Shown piece after piece: positions 10,428-18,689 of a stretch of DNA of 64,000 nt (within the stretch, counting starts at the first letter, position 1; each line of letters opens with the position of its first letter). The notes under the pieces are model-generated. The model was not told the DNA's origin, did no database searches, and was given only the letters and a program-made list of their open reading frames with translations. The position numbers and the translations under genes are program-made. This DNA comes from Streptomyces cellostaticus (GTDB taxonomy: Bacteria > Actinomycetota > Actinomycetes > Streptomycetales > Streptomycetaceae), in assembly GCF_001513965.1 (NCBI RefSeq), contig NZ_KQ948016.1, forward strand, positions 709,266 to 773,265. The letters are read 5' to 3'.

Positions 10428-12316
10428 TCGATGCTTGCAAGTTCAACATTCGGCCATGGTTTCGCGCGCTCGTGCGATTCCCCGTCGGCCGCGGCCGCAC
10501 GTAGGACGGCCCGCGCCACCGCGTCGGCGTCCGAAAGCGTGACCGAATCCACTCCCGGACGGGCACCCGCGGCAGTCACCCAGTGCACGCCCTCCGTCGG
10601 CACCCCGAACGCGAACCGCCTTGCGTGCACCCGGTCTTGACGGTCAATCAGGCGATAGGGGCGCTGCGTCACATCCAGCCCTCCGGTTTCGTAACCGTCC
10701 ACGGTGTGCGGCCGGCAGTCGCCGCTCTTCAGCAGTCCCGCGAGCAGGTCGTCCGCCGTCCGCCGCAGATCGGGTTCCGGAAGGCGTGCCTCTATGAGAG
10801 TCGTCACACGCACCGCCGAGCCCGGCACGTGCGGCGAGTGCGCCATCCACGCCCCGTGCTCGGCGCGCACGTCGAGACGCGGGCCGAGCACCTCGACCAC
10901 GCCCGCCTCCAGCAGGGCCGCCAGCTCCTCGATCCGCCGCCGGGGCGGGCCGATGGACAGGAACGCGTTGAGCGGGGTGTACCAGCGGTCCAGGTGCGCG
11001 CGCCGGGAGCCGCCGGTCAGGCCGCCGTGGTCCACGATCAGACGTATCTCGTTGCGCAGGTCGCGCAGCACGTCCAGGGCAGCCTTCAGCGGACCGCGTA
11101 CGTTGCCCAGGGCGGCCTGCGCCGCGTCCTCGCGCAGATACGACAGCAGCCACGCCCGCCACTGCCCGGCATCCGCGAACTCCCGGTCCCCGTACGGCCG
11201 GGATATCCGCTCCCAGCACCAGCGATCCTGGGCAGCCACCCCGAACTCGTCCAGCAGCGCCGCCTCTTGGGGGTCACCGTGCGGTACGGCGAGGAAGCGG
11301 TCGGCGAAGTCGGGCCGGCCGGTCAGCGCGCCGTAGTAGACCGTCTCCACCTCCTTCGCGACCAACGGCCATACCTCCGCGAGGAAGTCGGGCGCCTCCC
11401 CGGAGGCGGCGCGCTTGCGGAAGCCCGCTGTCACCTCGGGGGTGAGCACCAGCGGGAGGTGGCGGCCGTACGGACCCTTGGCGTTGTCGCCCCGCGCCTG
11501 GTACGGCACCCCGCGCCGCGAACCCGCGTACAGGCGCGGCTCCCGGCCCGAGGGCCGGTATCGCAGGACGCCGTCGGCGCCCCGGGCGAAGCGGCCGCCC
11601 CGGCCGGTGGTCAGCAGGGCCATGTGGTCGAAGAAGTTGAGGCCCAGGCCGCGCAGCAGTACCGGTTCGCCGGGCGCGAGCGCGGAGAGGTCGACGTCGG
11701 CCGGGTTGGCGGGCGGAATGTGGCGCAGGCCGTGCCGGGCGGCGTAGCCGGCCGATCGCCGTTGCTCCTCGTCCGCGGCCGTCGGCAGGTGCCCCTGGGC
11801 GAGGACCACCGCCGCGAGGCCGGGCAGGACGCGGCCGTCGTCGAGGGTGAGCACCTGGCTGCCGTCCGGGGCGTCGTCCAGGCGCAGGGCACGGGCCCGG
11901 TGGGTCTCGACGCGCACCGCCCGCGGGGCCGTCCGGACGGTCCGTGCGAACACCCACTCCAGGTAGTGGCCGTAGTGGGCCCGGGTGGGGTAGTCGTCCG
12001 GGCCGAGTTCGCCCTGCGCCCACTCGTGCAGGCTGGGGCCCGGGCGGATCGGGCCCGAGCAGTCCACGCTGGCGTCGGTGAACAGCGTCACCTGGCTCGC
12101 CACGGTGTTCATCAGCAGCTCGGCCGACTGCGCGGTCCGCCAGACCCGGCCCGGGCCGGGCGGCGCCGGGTCGATCACGTGGACCGTCAGCCGGACGCCG
12201 GGCGGCAGGAGTTCCGGTGCGGAGGCGCAGAGGCGCTCCAGGACGCTGGTGCCGCGCGGTCCGGCCCCGACCAGGGCGACGGAGACCGTGGGGGATTCCT
12301 GGGTCGGTGCAGACAA
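10424..12316 (-). CDS. FAD/NAD(P)-binding protein (large monooxygenase-like flavoprotein)
   Basis: About 630 residues. An N-terminal dinucleotide fold (VALVGAGPRGTSVLERL, a GxGxxG variant) is followed by blocks typical of the FAD_NAD_binding family: ELLMNTVASQVTLFTD, LHEWAQGELG, YGHYLEWVFAR, VVLAQGHLP and LLRGLGLNFFDHMALLTTGRGG. The second dinucleotide segment and RPSGREPRLYAGSRRGVPYQARG are also conserved in this class. Function is uncertain; relatives sit near amino-acid N-hydroxylases and in secondary-metabolite loci. I chose TTG 12316 because it has GGGAG 7 bases upstream and gives a short N-terminus before the Rossmann motif. An ATG at 12346 is possible but lacks a ribosome site. Bases 12347-12576 contain no gene I can support. 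Confidence 0.8.
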   Translation of the reverse strand: MSAPTQESPTVSVALVGAGPRGTSVLERLCASAPELLPPGVRLTVHVIDPAPPGPGRVWRTAQSAELLMNTVASQVTLFTDASVDCSGPIRPGPSLHEWAQGELGPDDYPTRAHYGHYLEWVFARTVRTAPRAVRVETHRARALRLDDAPDGSQVLTLDDGRVLPGLAAVVLAQGHLPTAADEEQRRSAGYAARHGLRHIPPANPADVDLSALAPGEPVLLRGLGLNFFDHMALLTTGRGGRFARGADGVLRYRPSGREPRLYAGSRRGVPYQARGDNAKGPYGRHLPLVLTPEVTAGFRKRAASGEAPDFLAEVWPLVAKEVETVYYGALTGRPDFADRFLAVPHGDPQEAALLDEFGVAAQDRWCWERISRPYGDREFADAGQWRAWLLSYLREDAAQAALGNVRGPLKAALDVLRDLRNEIRLIVDHGGLTGGSRRAHLDRWYTPLNAFLSIGPPRRRIEELAALLEAGVVEVLGPRLDVRAEHGAWMAHSPHVPGSAVRVTTLIEARLPEPDLRRTADDLLAGLLKSGDCRPHTVDGYETGGLDVTQRPYRLIDRQDRVHARRFAFGVPTEGVHWVTAAGARPGVDSVTLSDADAVARAVLRAAAADGESHERAKPWPNVELASID

Positions 12317-12576
12317 AGGGGTGACTCCCGGGCGTGTGGGGCGCATGGCAGCAGATCGCCCACGGGAAGCGGACGGTCCGCCTCATCATGCCTGCCGGGC
12401 AGCGGCCGGGAGGGGACACCCCGAACCCGGCCCGCACCAACCCCTGTCCAACAGGCCCGAGTTGTCCGTCATGCCGGTCTCGGGCGCGCACTCAGGGGCG
12501 GTTCCCACCCCCGCCCCGAGGGGCAGACGGCCCCCGCTCAGCCGCACCCGGAAGGCGCCCTGCCCCCCTCACCCCG

Positions 12577-12807
12577 TCACCCCGCCCCTCGCAGCGACTG
12601 ACCGCGCACCTCCAGCCCTCCGAGCAGCTCGGCCGTGGCCTCGGCCACGGCTTCCACGGCCCGGTCGAACACCTCGCGGTTGTGGGCGGCGGGCGCCCGG
12701 AACCCCGAGACCTTCCGCACGTACTGCAGCGCGGCGGCACGGATGTCGCCGTCGGTGGCCTCACCGGGCAGTACGGGCGGACGCAGCGTCTTGATACTCC
12801 GGCACAT
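12577..12807 (-). CDS. DUF2277 family small protein
   Basis: 76 residues beginning MCRSIKTLRPPVLPGEATDGDIRAAALQYVRKVSGFRAPAAHN. The MCRxIKxLRPP opening and the QYVRKVSGFRxPxxxN block are the family hallmark. Function is unknown; relatives are widespread in actinobacteria and proteobacteria, are mostly alpha-helical, and end in a conserved ATAELLGGLEVRG helix. Divergent from the ketopantoate-reductase-like gene across a 94-base spacer. Confidence 0.88.
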   Translation of the reverse strand: MCRSIKTLRPPVLPGEATDGDIRAAALQYVRKVSGFRAPAAHNREVFDRAVEAVAEATAELLGGLEVRGQSLRGAG

Positions 12808-12901
12808 GCCCCCAGTCTCACGCACAGCGCGCGCTGCTGCGATGATCACGCCGAAGGCGGCCACCGATCCCCGGGGCCGACCCGACGAGAGGAACATCCT
12901 C

Positions 12902-13801
12902 ATGACGACCAAGCGCACTGTGGCCATCCTGGGCCCCGGCGGCACCGGCGGCCTGCTCGCCGCCCTGCTGTCCCGCTCCGGCCACCGCGTCATCTGCCTG
13001 GCCCGGGAAGCCACGGCCGACACCCTGCGCAGTACCGGCATCCAGGTCCGCAGCCGCCAGTTCGGCGACTTCACGGCCCCGGTCGAGGCGGACACGGAGC
13101 TGCGCGAGCCCGTGCACGCCTGTCTGATCACCGTCAAGCACACCACCCTGGACGCCGCCCTCACCCACGTCCCGCCCACCGCCCTCGGCGACGCCCTCGT
13201 GGTACCGCTCCTGAACGGCGTCGAACACCCCGCGGCCCTGCGCGCCCGCTACGGCCCCGACCGCGTGGCCCCCGCCGTGATCCGCGTGGAGTCCACCCGC
13301 TCCGCCCCCGGCGTGATCGACCACGGCAGCCCCTTCACGGAGATCGACCTGACGGGCGACGCGGTCCCCCGCCCCCGCCTCGAAGACCTGGCCGCCACCC
13401 TCTCCGCCGCCGGTGCGACCACTCGCGTACTCGAGGACGAGACGGCGGCCCTGTGGGCGAAAATGGCCTTTCTCGCGCCCTTCGCCCTGCTCACCACCCG
13501 CTACGGCCTGCCCCTCGGCGAAGCCCGCACCCGCCACCGGGCGGAACTGGAGTCCCTGGTCGCCGAGACCACCGCGGTCAGCCGCGCCTGCGGCGCCCCC
13601 GCGGACCCGGCTCAGGCCCTGTCCCGGTACGACGCCTTCCCGCCCTCGGCCAAGTCCTCCATGCAGCGCGACGCCGAGGCGGGCCGCCCGCTCGAACTCG
13701 ACGCCATCGGCGGTGCGCTGCTGCGCGCGGCGGACCGGCACGGCGTACCGGTCCCGGTGGCGGCCCGCCTGGTCGAGGAACTGCACGCGGCCGGTCACTG
13801 A
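12902..13801 (+). CDS. Ketopantoate reductase family protein (2-dehydropantoate 2-reductase-like)
   Basis: 299 residues. An N-terminal NADP-binding Rossmann fold (VAILGPGGTGGLLAALLSRSGHRVICLAR) is followed by the ApbA/PanE central block LITVKHTTLDAAL...VVPLLNGVEHPAALRARYG. That block includes the substrate-binding K and the LxNG. The C-terminal helical domain has LWAKMAFLAPFALLTTRYGLPLGEAR and DAFPPSAKSSMQRDAEAGRPLELDAIGGALLRAA, matching the S-S-M-x-x-D motif of the family. It may be the pantothenate enzyme or a paralogue, since no other pan gene is nearby. ATG with GAGAGGA upstream. Confidence 0.85.
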   Translation: MTTKRTVAILGPGGTGGLLAALLSRSGHRVICLAREATADTLRSTGIQVRSRQFGDFTAPVEADTELREPVHACLITVKHTTLDAALTHVPPTALGDALVVPLLNGVEHPAALRARYGPDRVAPAVIRVESTRSAPGVIDHGSPFTEIDLTGDAVPRPRLEDLAATLSAAGATTRVLEDETAALWAKMAFLAPFALLTTRYGLPLGEARTRHRAELESLVAETTAVSRACGAPADPAQALSRYDAFPPSAKSSMQRDAEAGRPLELDAIGGALLRAADRHGVPVPVAARLVEELHAAGH

Positions 13802-13888
13802 GCCGCCTGTTTTCGCCCTGAACACCCGTTCGCGTGAACCTCACAACTGAGCTCGCCCACCAAATTCGAACAGGCGTAGCATTGCCGC

Positions 13889-14233
13889 GTGGCTACGACC
13901 TATGAATTCCCCAGTGACCTCCTCGCCGGTCAGGAGGAGCTGCATCAGGTCCGGGCCGAGCTGTCGGCCCTGCTCAAACGGCTGCCCTGGTCGGTCGAGC
14001 CGATGGACGGTTTCAGCGACGACAACGGCTGGCGCAAGGCGGAGCGGCCCGCGTCCCCCGGCTGGACGGCGGACGAACAGGCCGAGGTGGAAAAGCTACG
14101 GCAACGGGAGCACGAGTTGGCGGTGTTCGTCAGTGGACACCGCTTCTGGGCCGAGGTCGCGGCGGCGGAGCGGGTCGAGGCCCGCATGAAGCTGAAGCAC
14201 GCCCACGAGGAGACGGCCGAGGAACAGGAGTGA
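13889..14233 (+). CDS. Hypothetical protein, conserved-looking, charged helical
   Basis: 114 residues from GTG 13889. Contains a predicted long amphipathic helix (LLAGQEELHQVRAELSALLKRLPW), a central WRKAERPASPGWTADEQAEVEKLRQREHELAVFVSGHRFWAEV segment and a charged C-terminal helix. No membrane segment, cysteines or known motif. It resembles small cytoplasmic proteins found next to tRNA genes in other streptomycetes, but I cannot assign a function. A textbook terminator follows at once. Confidence 0.72.
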   Translation: MATTYEFPSDLLAGQEELHQVRAELSALLKRLPWSVEPMDGFSDDNGWRKAERPASPGWTADEQAEVEKLRQREHELAVFVSGHRFWAEVAAAERVEARMKLKHAHEETAEEQE

Positions 14234-14239
14234 CACGAA

Positions 14240-14267
14240 AGCCCCCGACCGGCACCGGTCGGGGGCT
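14240..14267 (+). terminator. Intrinsic terminator between hypothetical gene and tRNA-Val
   Basis: A 12-bp perfect stem (AGCCCCCGACCG / CGGTCGGGGGCT) with a GCAC loop, followed by a pyrimidine-rich tail (TCTCGCTTCTCCT). It sits 7 bases past the upstream stop codon and also close to the 3' end of the reverse-strand tRNA, so it can serve both. Confidence 0.9.
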
Positions 14268-14279
14268 TCTCGCTTCTCC

Positions 14280-14354
<75 letters not shown>

Positions 14355-14545
14355 GTTCCCCGGACCATGCGCCCAGGACGAGTCGACAGCCTACCTTGCC
14401 CGGGGCAGTGCACCGCAAACCCGAACAGCCGCTTCCGGGCCCATGCGGGGGTTATCCCCACCTCCGATCCGGGCGCAGGCAGGATCCCCTCCCCCTCTAC
14501 AGATCATTTACTGTCGTCGCAGACCACCTCAGGGGGAGATTTCGC

Positions 14546-15316
14546 ATGACCCGTTCCCTTCCCGCTCGCTCGGCCGTCGCCGGGCTGCTCGTCGGCGGCC
14601 TCGTCGCCGGAGTCAGTGCCTGCGGGGCCGATGCCCGTGACGACAAGCACCCGGACCACCGGTCCTTCGCGCTGCACGGTCACACCCTCACCGTCGACTC
14701 CGACGACGCGGCACTGGAGATCGTCGCCGCGAAGGGGAAGAAGGCGGGAACGGTCGAGGTCACCCGGTGGTTCAAGGGCTCGGTGACCGTGGGCAGCGGC
14801 CCCAAGGTGAGCTGGACCTTCAAGGACGACCGGCTGGTGCTGCGCGTGCACTGCTCCGGCCTCATAGCCGACTGTTCCGCCCGGTATCGCGTCGAGGTGC
14901 CGCACGGGGCCGGGGTCAAGGTCGTCGACGCGAACGGGGGCGTACAGGCACACGGGTTCACGGATCCGCTCAGCATCCACACCGACAACGGTGCCGTGCA
15001 CGTCACCGACTCCACGGGCCCGCTGGACCTGCGGTCCGACAACGGCGCGGTACGCGCGGACGCCGCCTCGCGCCGGGTGCGGGCCGGTACCAGCAACGGC
15101 TCGGTGCACCTCGAACTGGGCGGCGTGCCCGACCTTGTGGACGCCACCAGCGACAACGGTGCCGTGACGGTCGCCCTGCCCCGCACCGCGTACGACGTGA
15201 AGGCGGGATCGGACAACGGGCAGGTGTCGGTGTCCGTGCCCCAGGACGACCGGAGCCCGCACACCGTGACCGCCCACTCCTCGAACGGGAAAGTGACGGT
15301 GCGCACGGCGAACTGA
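14546..15316 (+). CDS. DUF4097 beta-strand-repeat lipoprotein
   Basis: 256 residues. A lipoprotein signal (GLLVGGLVAGVSACGAD, with Cys at the VSAC lipobox) precedes a domain made of repeated short strands around the pattern DNGAV/SNGSV: TDNGAVHV, SDNGAVRA, TSNGSVHLE, TSDNGAVTV, GSDNGQVSV and HSSNGKVTV. This is the DUF4097/adhesin-like right-handed beta-helix seen in many Gram-positive surface proteins. It is expected on the outer face of the membrane; binding partner unknown. ATG has AGGGGGAG 9 bases upstream. The preceding bases 14355-14545 contain its promoter and no other gene. Confidence 0.88.
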   Translation: MTRSLPARSAVAGLLVGGLVAGVSACGADARDDKHPDHRSFALHGHTLTVDSDDAALEIVAAKGKKAGTVEVTRWFKGSVTVGSGPKVSWTFKDDRLVLRVHCSGLIADCSARYRVEVPHGAGVKVVDANGGVQAHGFTDPLSIHTDNGAVHVTDSTGPLDLRSDNGAVRADAASRRVRAGTSNGSVHLELGGVPDLVDATSDNGAVTVALPRTAYDVKAGSDNGQVSVSVPQDDRSPHTVTAHSSNGKVTVRTAN

Positions 15317-15390
15317 CCGGCCCGTGTGTTCGTCTTGCACAGGTGGGAGAATGTCACCACCCAGGGCGGACCACAGCACGGGAGAGGGAT

Positions 15391-16791
15391 GTGACGGCGA
15401 CACCGGGCACGCCATCGACGCGGTCGTACCCGCATCAGCCGTCGACCGTACGGGGCCGGGGCGGGTCCGCCGCCCTGCGCGACACCCTCACCTTGATGAG
15501 TCTGCCGGTACTGGCCGCGCTCGCGCTGCCCGCCGCGTTCGCCGGCGGTGGCACCCGGCGCTGGTTCGGCGGGCGTGCGGAGGGCCAGCGGGCCGAGGCG
15601 CAGGCCGCGAAGGACGCCGCGGCGGCCGCGTTCTACGAACTCGACACCGCTCAGCGGGACCTCCGGATCTCCGTCGAGACCATCACCGCTGTCGACGACT
15701 CCCCCGCGGCCCGGCGCGCGGTCGCCGACTTCGAGGCGCTGGGCCTGCGGATCGACGAGGTCAGTCAGCGCTACATCCAGGCCGTCGACGCACACGACCT
15801 CGACCGGGACGATCTGGAGGCCGCCACGGCCGCCCGGGCGCGGGGCGAGTTGACCGCCGCCAAGGACGAACTGCTCCGGGTCAGGCAGGAGCTGGACCGT
15901 TTCGGCAGCTCGCTGGGGCCGCTGCTCGGCAAGGCCGAGACACAGCTCGCCCGGCTCGCCCCCGCCGTGGAGCGGGCCCGGCAGGCGCTGCTGGGCGCGA
16001 GCAACGCCCTGGACGCGGTGCGGCAGACGGGCCTTGCGGCCGAGGATCTCGCCGCGCGGCTGGCCGCCCTCTCCCCCGAGCTGACGAAGCTGAACCAGGG
16101 CGCCGGGCAGCACGGGCTGCCGCAGACGCTGGAGCGGGCCGAGCGGGTGCAGCGGGAGGCCGCGGCGATCCGGGCGGAGGCCGAGCGGCTGCCCGAGAAG
16201 GCAGCCGAGATCGACCACCGGCTGGTCAGCCTGCGCACCCGGGCGCAGGCGCTGACGACCCGGGCGGGGCAGGTGGACCCGGTGCTGAGCGAGCTGCGGC
16301 GGCGGTTCGCGGCCGCCTGCTGGCAGGATCTGCAGCAGGTGCCCGCGCAGGCCGCGCAGAACGTGGGGCAGGCCGAGCTGAAGCTGCGCGAGGCCCAGGC
16401 CGCCCGGGACGCCCAGCGCTGGGCGGACGCCACCTCGCTGCTGTCGACCGTGCGGGCCCTGCTGAACACCACCGACGAGGCCGTGTCGGCCGCCGGTGAC
16501 CGGCTCACCCGGCTGAACGCGGTGCAGAAGGACCCGCAGCAGGAGACCGAGCGGACCCGGTTCGCGATCCGGGACGCCCAGCGGCTGGCCATGACCGGTC
16601 GTACGACCCCGGATCCGCGGCATGCGCGGCCGCTGGACGACGCGGTGGCCCGGCTGGAGCGGGCGGTCGGCACGCTGGAGGGCCGGCACCCCGACTACTG
16701 GCACTTCCTGACCGAGACGGAGGCCGTGCGGCAGACGGTGGCCCGGGTGGTGGCCCAGATCCGGGAGGAGCGCGGGGGCCCCGGGCGCTGA
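15391..16791 (+). CDS. Membrane-anchored coiled-coil protein
   Basis: 466 residues from GTG 15391 (GGGAGAGGG upstream). A short Pro/Ser/Arg-rich N-terminus leads into one hydrophobic segment (TLMSLPVLAALALPAAFAGGG). About 400 residues of Ala/Glu/Arg/Leu heptads follow (RAEAQAAKDAAAAAFYELDTAQRDL; LERAERVQREAAAIRAEAERLPEKAAEIDHRL; AELKLREAQAARDAQRW). The long coiled coil suggests a scaffold or filament-like role at the membrane. No enzymatic motif is present. It is followed 79 bases later by a small membrane protein gene, possibly in one transcript. Confidence 0.82.
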   Translation: MTATPGTPSTRSYPHQPSTVRGRGGSAALRDTLTLMSLPVLAALALPAAFAGGGTRRWFGGRAEGQRAEAQAAKDAAAAAFYELDTAQRDLRISVETITAVDDSPAARRAVADFEALGLRIDEVSQRYIQAVDAHDLDRDDLEAATAARARGELTAAKDELLRVRQELDRFGSSLGPLLGKAETQLARLAPAVERARQALLGASNALDAVRQTGLAAEDLAARLAALSPELTKLNQGAGQHGLPQTLERAERVQREAAAIRAEAERLPEKAAEIDHRLVSLRTRAQALTTRAGQVDPVLSELRRRFAAACWQDLQQVPAQAAQNVGQAELKLREAQAARDAQRWADATSLLSTVRALLNTTDEAVSAAGDRLTRLNAVQKDPQQETERTRFAIRDAQRLAMTGRTTPDPRHARPLDDAVARLERAVGTLEGRHPDYWHFLTETEAVRQTVARVVAQIREERGGPGR

Positions 16792-16870
16792 GCCGTTGCC
16801 GTCGGGCCGCGCCGGGCGGATATTGGGGGAGGTACGTTCGGCCTTCGCCAGCACGCACAGGGAGGCGAAG

Positions 16871-17419
16871 ATGGCCTCACACACCACACACGCGGGGACG
16901 CGTCGCCGGATCCGCTTCGACGAGCATCTCCCCGTCGATCACCGCCTGAACACGGTCTACCGGGTGGGCGCGGGCCTGATGGGCCTGTTCCTGCTCGCCT
17001 TCGGCATCCTCGGTCTCACCGACAACATCGGCTTCTTCGACACCGGCGGGAACACCGCCATGGGCCTGAACACCAATGGCTCGCTCAGTGTCCTGTCCGT
17101 GTGCGTCGGGCTGCTGCTCTTCGTCGGCATGGTGATCGGCGGGAACTTCGCGTCGACGCTGAACATGACGCTCGGGATCCTGTTCATCCTCAGCGGTTTC
17201 CTGAACCTGTCCCTGCTCGACACCGACTACAACTTCCTGGCCTTCAAGATCCAGAACGTCCTGTTCAGCTTCGTGGTCGGTGTGCTGCTCATGGTCTTCG
17301 GGATGTACGGCAGAGTCGGCTCGACCCTGCCGCACGACAACCCGTACTGGCGGGCCCGCCACCCCGACGCAGTGGAGCCGGAGCAGCGGGCCCCCGGGGA
17401 CCGGGGTCAGGTGCGATAG
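16871..17419 (+). CDS. DUF4383 family membrane protein
   Basis: 182 residues, with a basic N-terminus (HAGTRRRIRFDEHLPVDHRLNTVYRVGAGLMG) and four membrane helices. The family signature is the repeated helix-loop pattern LFLLAFGILGLTDNIGFFDT, SLSVLSVCVGLLLFVGMVIGG, TLNMTLGILFILSGFLNLSLLDT and ILFSFVVGVLLMVFGMYGRV. Function is unknown. ATG with GGGAGG upstream. Its 3' end overlaps the converging amidase gene by 13 bases. Confidence 0.87.
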   Translation: MASHTTHAGTRRRIRFDEHLPVDHRLNTVYRVGAGLMGLFLLAFGILGLTDNIGFFDTGGNTAMGLNTNGSLSVLSVCVGLLLFVGMVIGGNFASTLNMTLGILFILSGFLNLSLLDTDYNFLAFKIQNVLFSFVVGVLLMVFGMYGRVGSTLPHDNPYWRARHPDAVEPEQRAPGDRGQVR

Positions 17420-18582
17420 GCGTAGTAGGCCGCGTTGGGGTAGGACGCGACGAGGCTCGCCACCGACCGGTTGTAGGTGTTGGTGGAGTGGTACGACACG
17501 TACGGCAGGCCCTGCGGGCTGCGGTAGGTGACGATCATGGAGTGGTCCTTGGACCCGTCCTTGTTGAAGTCCATCTGCAGCACGTCGCCGATGTCCAGCT
17601 GGTAGACGTTGGCGAGGCTGGTGACGCGCTTGGAGGACAGGGCGAACCAGGAGAACTCGTTGACGCCGACGAACGAGTCCGACTGGATGTCGGCGTTGCC
17701 GAACCACTTGTGGAAGTCGTACGTGTAGCCGGGTACGTGCTTCCAGCCGCCCGCCTTCAGGGACTGGCTGACGAAGTTGGTGCAGTCGCCGCCGGCCCCA
17801 TGCCCGTTGTAGTCGGGGTAGTCCGGGTTGTAGTTGTTCCAGTACTTGCTCGCGTACGCCACCATGGCCTTGTAGTCGTAGGCGCCGGTGGTGACGTTCT
17901 TCTGGTTGACCGGCGCGGGCCACGTGGTCGCCGCGCGGGGCGCCTCGGGCGGGCTGTCGTCGGTGGGACTGGCCTTCACGGAGACGGGCGGCTGCTTGGC
18001 CACCTGGTTCACCGCGATGTAGCCGTTGTCGGTGTCCCGGACGTCGGTCAGCTGCCAGTTGCCCTGCCAGTCGGCCCTGAAGGTCAGTTCGTGGTGGGCC
18101 TGGAAGCCGGTGGTCTTCGGCTCCTTGCCCTTGACCTTCTCGTAGGTCAGCGTCGTGGTCTCGGTGACGTCGGCCTTGGCGGTGCGGCCGGTCACCCGCG
18201 TCGCGTCCAGCGTGACCCGGGTGCTGCCGGCGCTGTACTTCTCGCCCAGCTTGGCGAGGCGGGACTTACGGCCGTGCAGTTCGGTCAGCGCGGAGCTCTC
18301 CTCGCGCGACTGCGAGGTGGACAGCTTGACGTCACCGGAGAAACCGGACGTGGCGCGCTTCGTGCTGCCCCCGTCCACCAGGGCGTCCGTGCGATCGGTG
18401 AAGACCGCGTCGGCCAGCCGCTGGAAGGTCGCCTTGGTCGCGGCGTCCACCGTCGGGTCGTCGGTGACCGCCGCGCCCGCGCTCCAGTTGGGCACCAGGG
18501 CCACACCGGCGACGACCGAGGCGGCCGCCAGCGAGACTATGCCGGCGCGGCGCCCCTTACGGCTCAGTTTTCTAGATTTCAA
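17407..18582 (-). CDS. Secreted amidase-domain (Amidase_6) protein
   Basis: 391 residues. A twin-basic signal peptide (SRKLSRKGRRAGIVSLAAASVVAGVALVPNWSAGAA) leads to an N-terminal NTF2-like region with many T/E/K strands. The C-terminal putative amidase domain runs from about residue 240: NNYNPDYPDYNGHGAGGDCTNFVSQSLKAGGW holds the catalytic Cys (GGDCTNFVSQ), and DVLQMDFNKDGSKDHSMIVTYR holds the His. Such proteins hydrolyse peptidoglycan stem peptides or other amides outside the cell. The start is TTG 18582, with AGGGGAA before it. Confidence 0.87.
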   Translation of the reverse strand: MKSRKLSRKGRRAGIVSLAAASVVAGVALVPNWSAGAAVTDDPTVDAATKATFQRLADAVFTDRTDALVDGGSTKRATSGFSGDVKLSTSQSREESSALTELHGRKSRLAKLGEKYSAGSTRVTLDATRVTGRTAKADVTETTTLTYEKVKGKEPKTTGFQAHHELTFRADWQGNWQLTDVRDTDNGYIAVNQVAKQPPVSVKASPTDDSPPEAPRAATTWPAPVNQKNVTTGAYDYKAMVAYASKYWNNYNPDYPDYNGHGAGGDCTNFVSQSLKAGGWKHVPGYTYDFHKWFGNADIQSDSFVGVNEFSWFALSSKRVTSLANVYQLDIGDVLQMDFNKDGSKDHSMIVTYRSPQGLPYVSYHSTNTYNRSVASLVASYPNAAYYAYRT

Positions 18583-18689
18583 TGAACTTCCCCTCTACAC
18601 CGGTACACCTACCGGGAGGGGCATCTTCGCATGACTTGTGTGCACGATGTGAAGGGGGTTGCGAAAGTGGAACTTGCTGCCCACGCAGG

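Noticed and set aside
10583..12601. 672-codon frame antisense to the flavoprotein gene
   Set aside because: Shadow frame of repetitive Arg/Gly/Gln composition; the opposite strand has Rossmann motifs and a plausible start.
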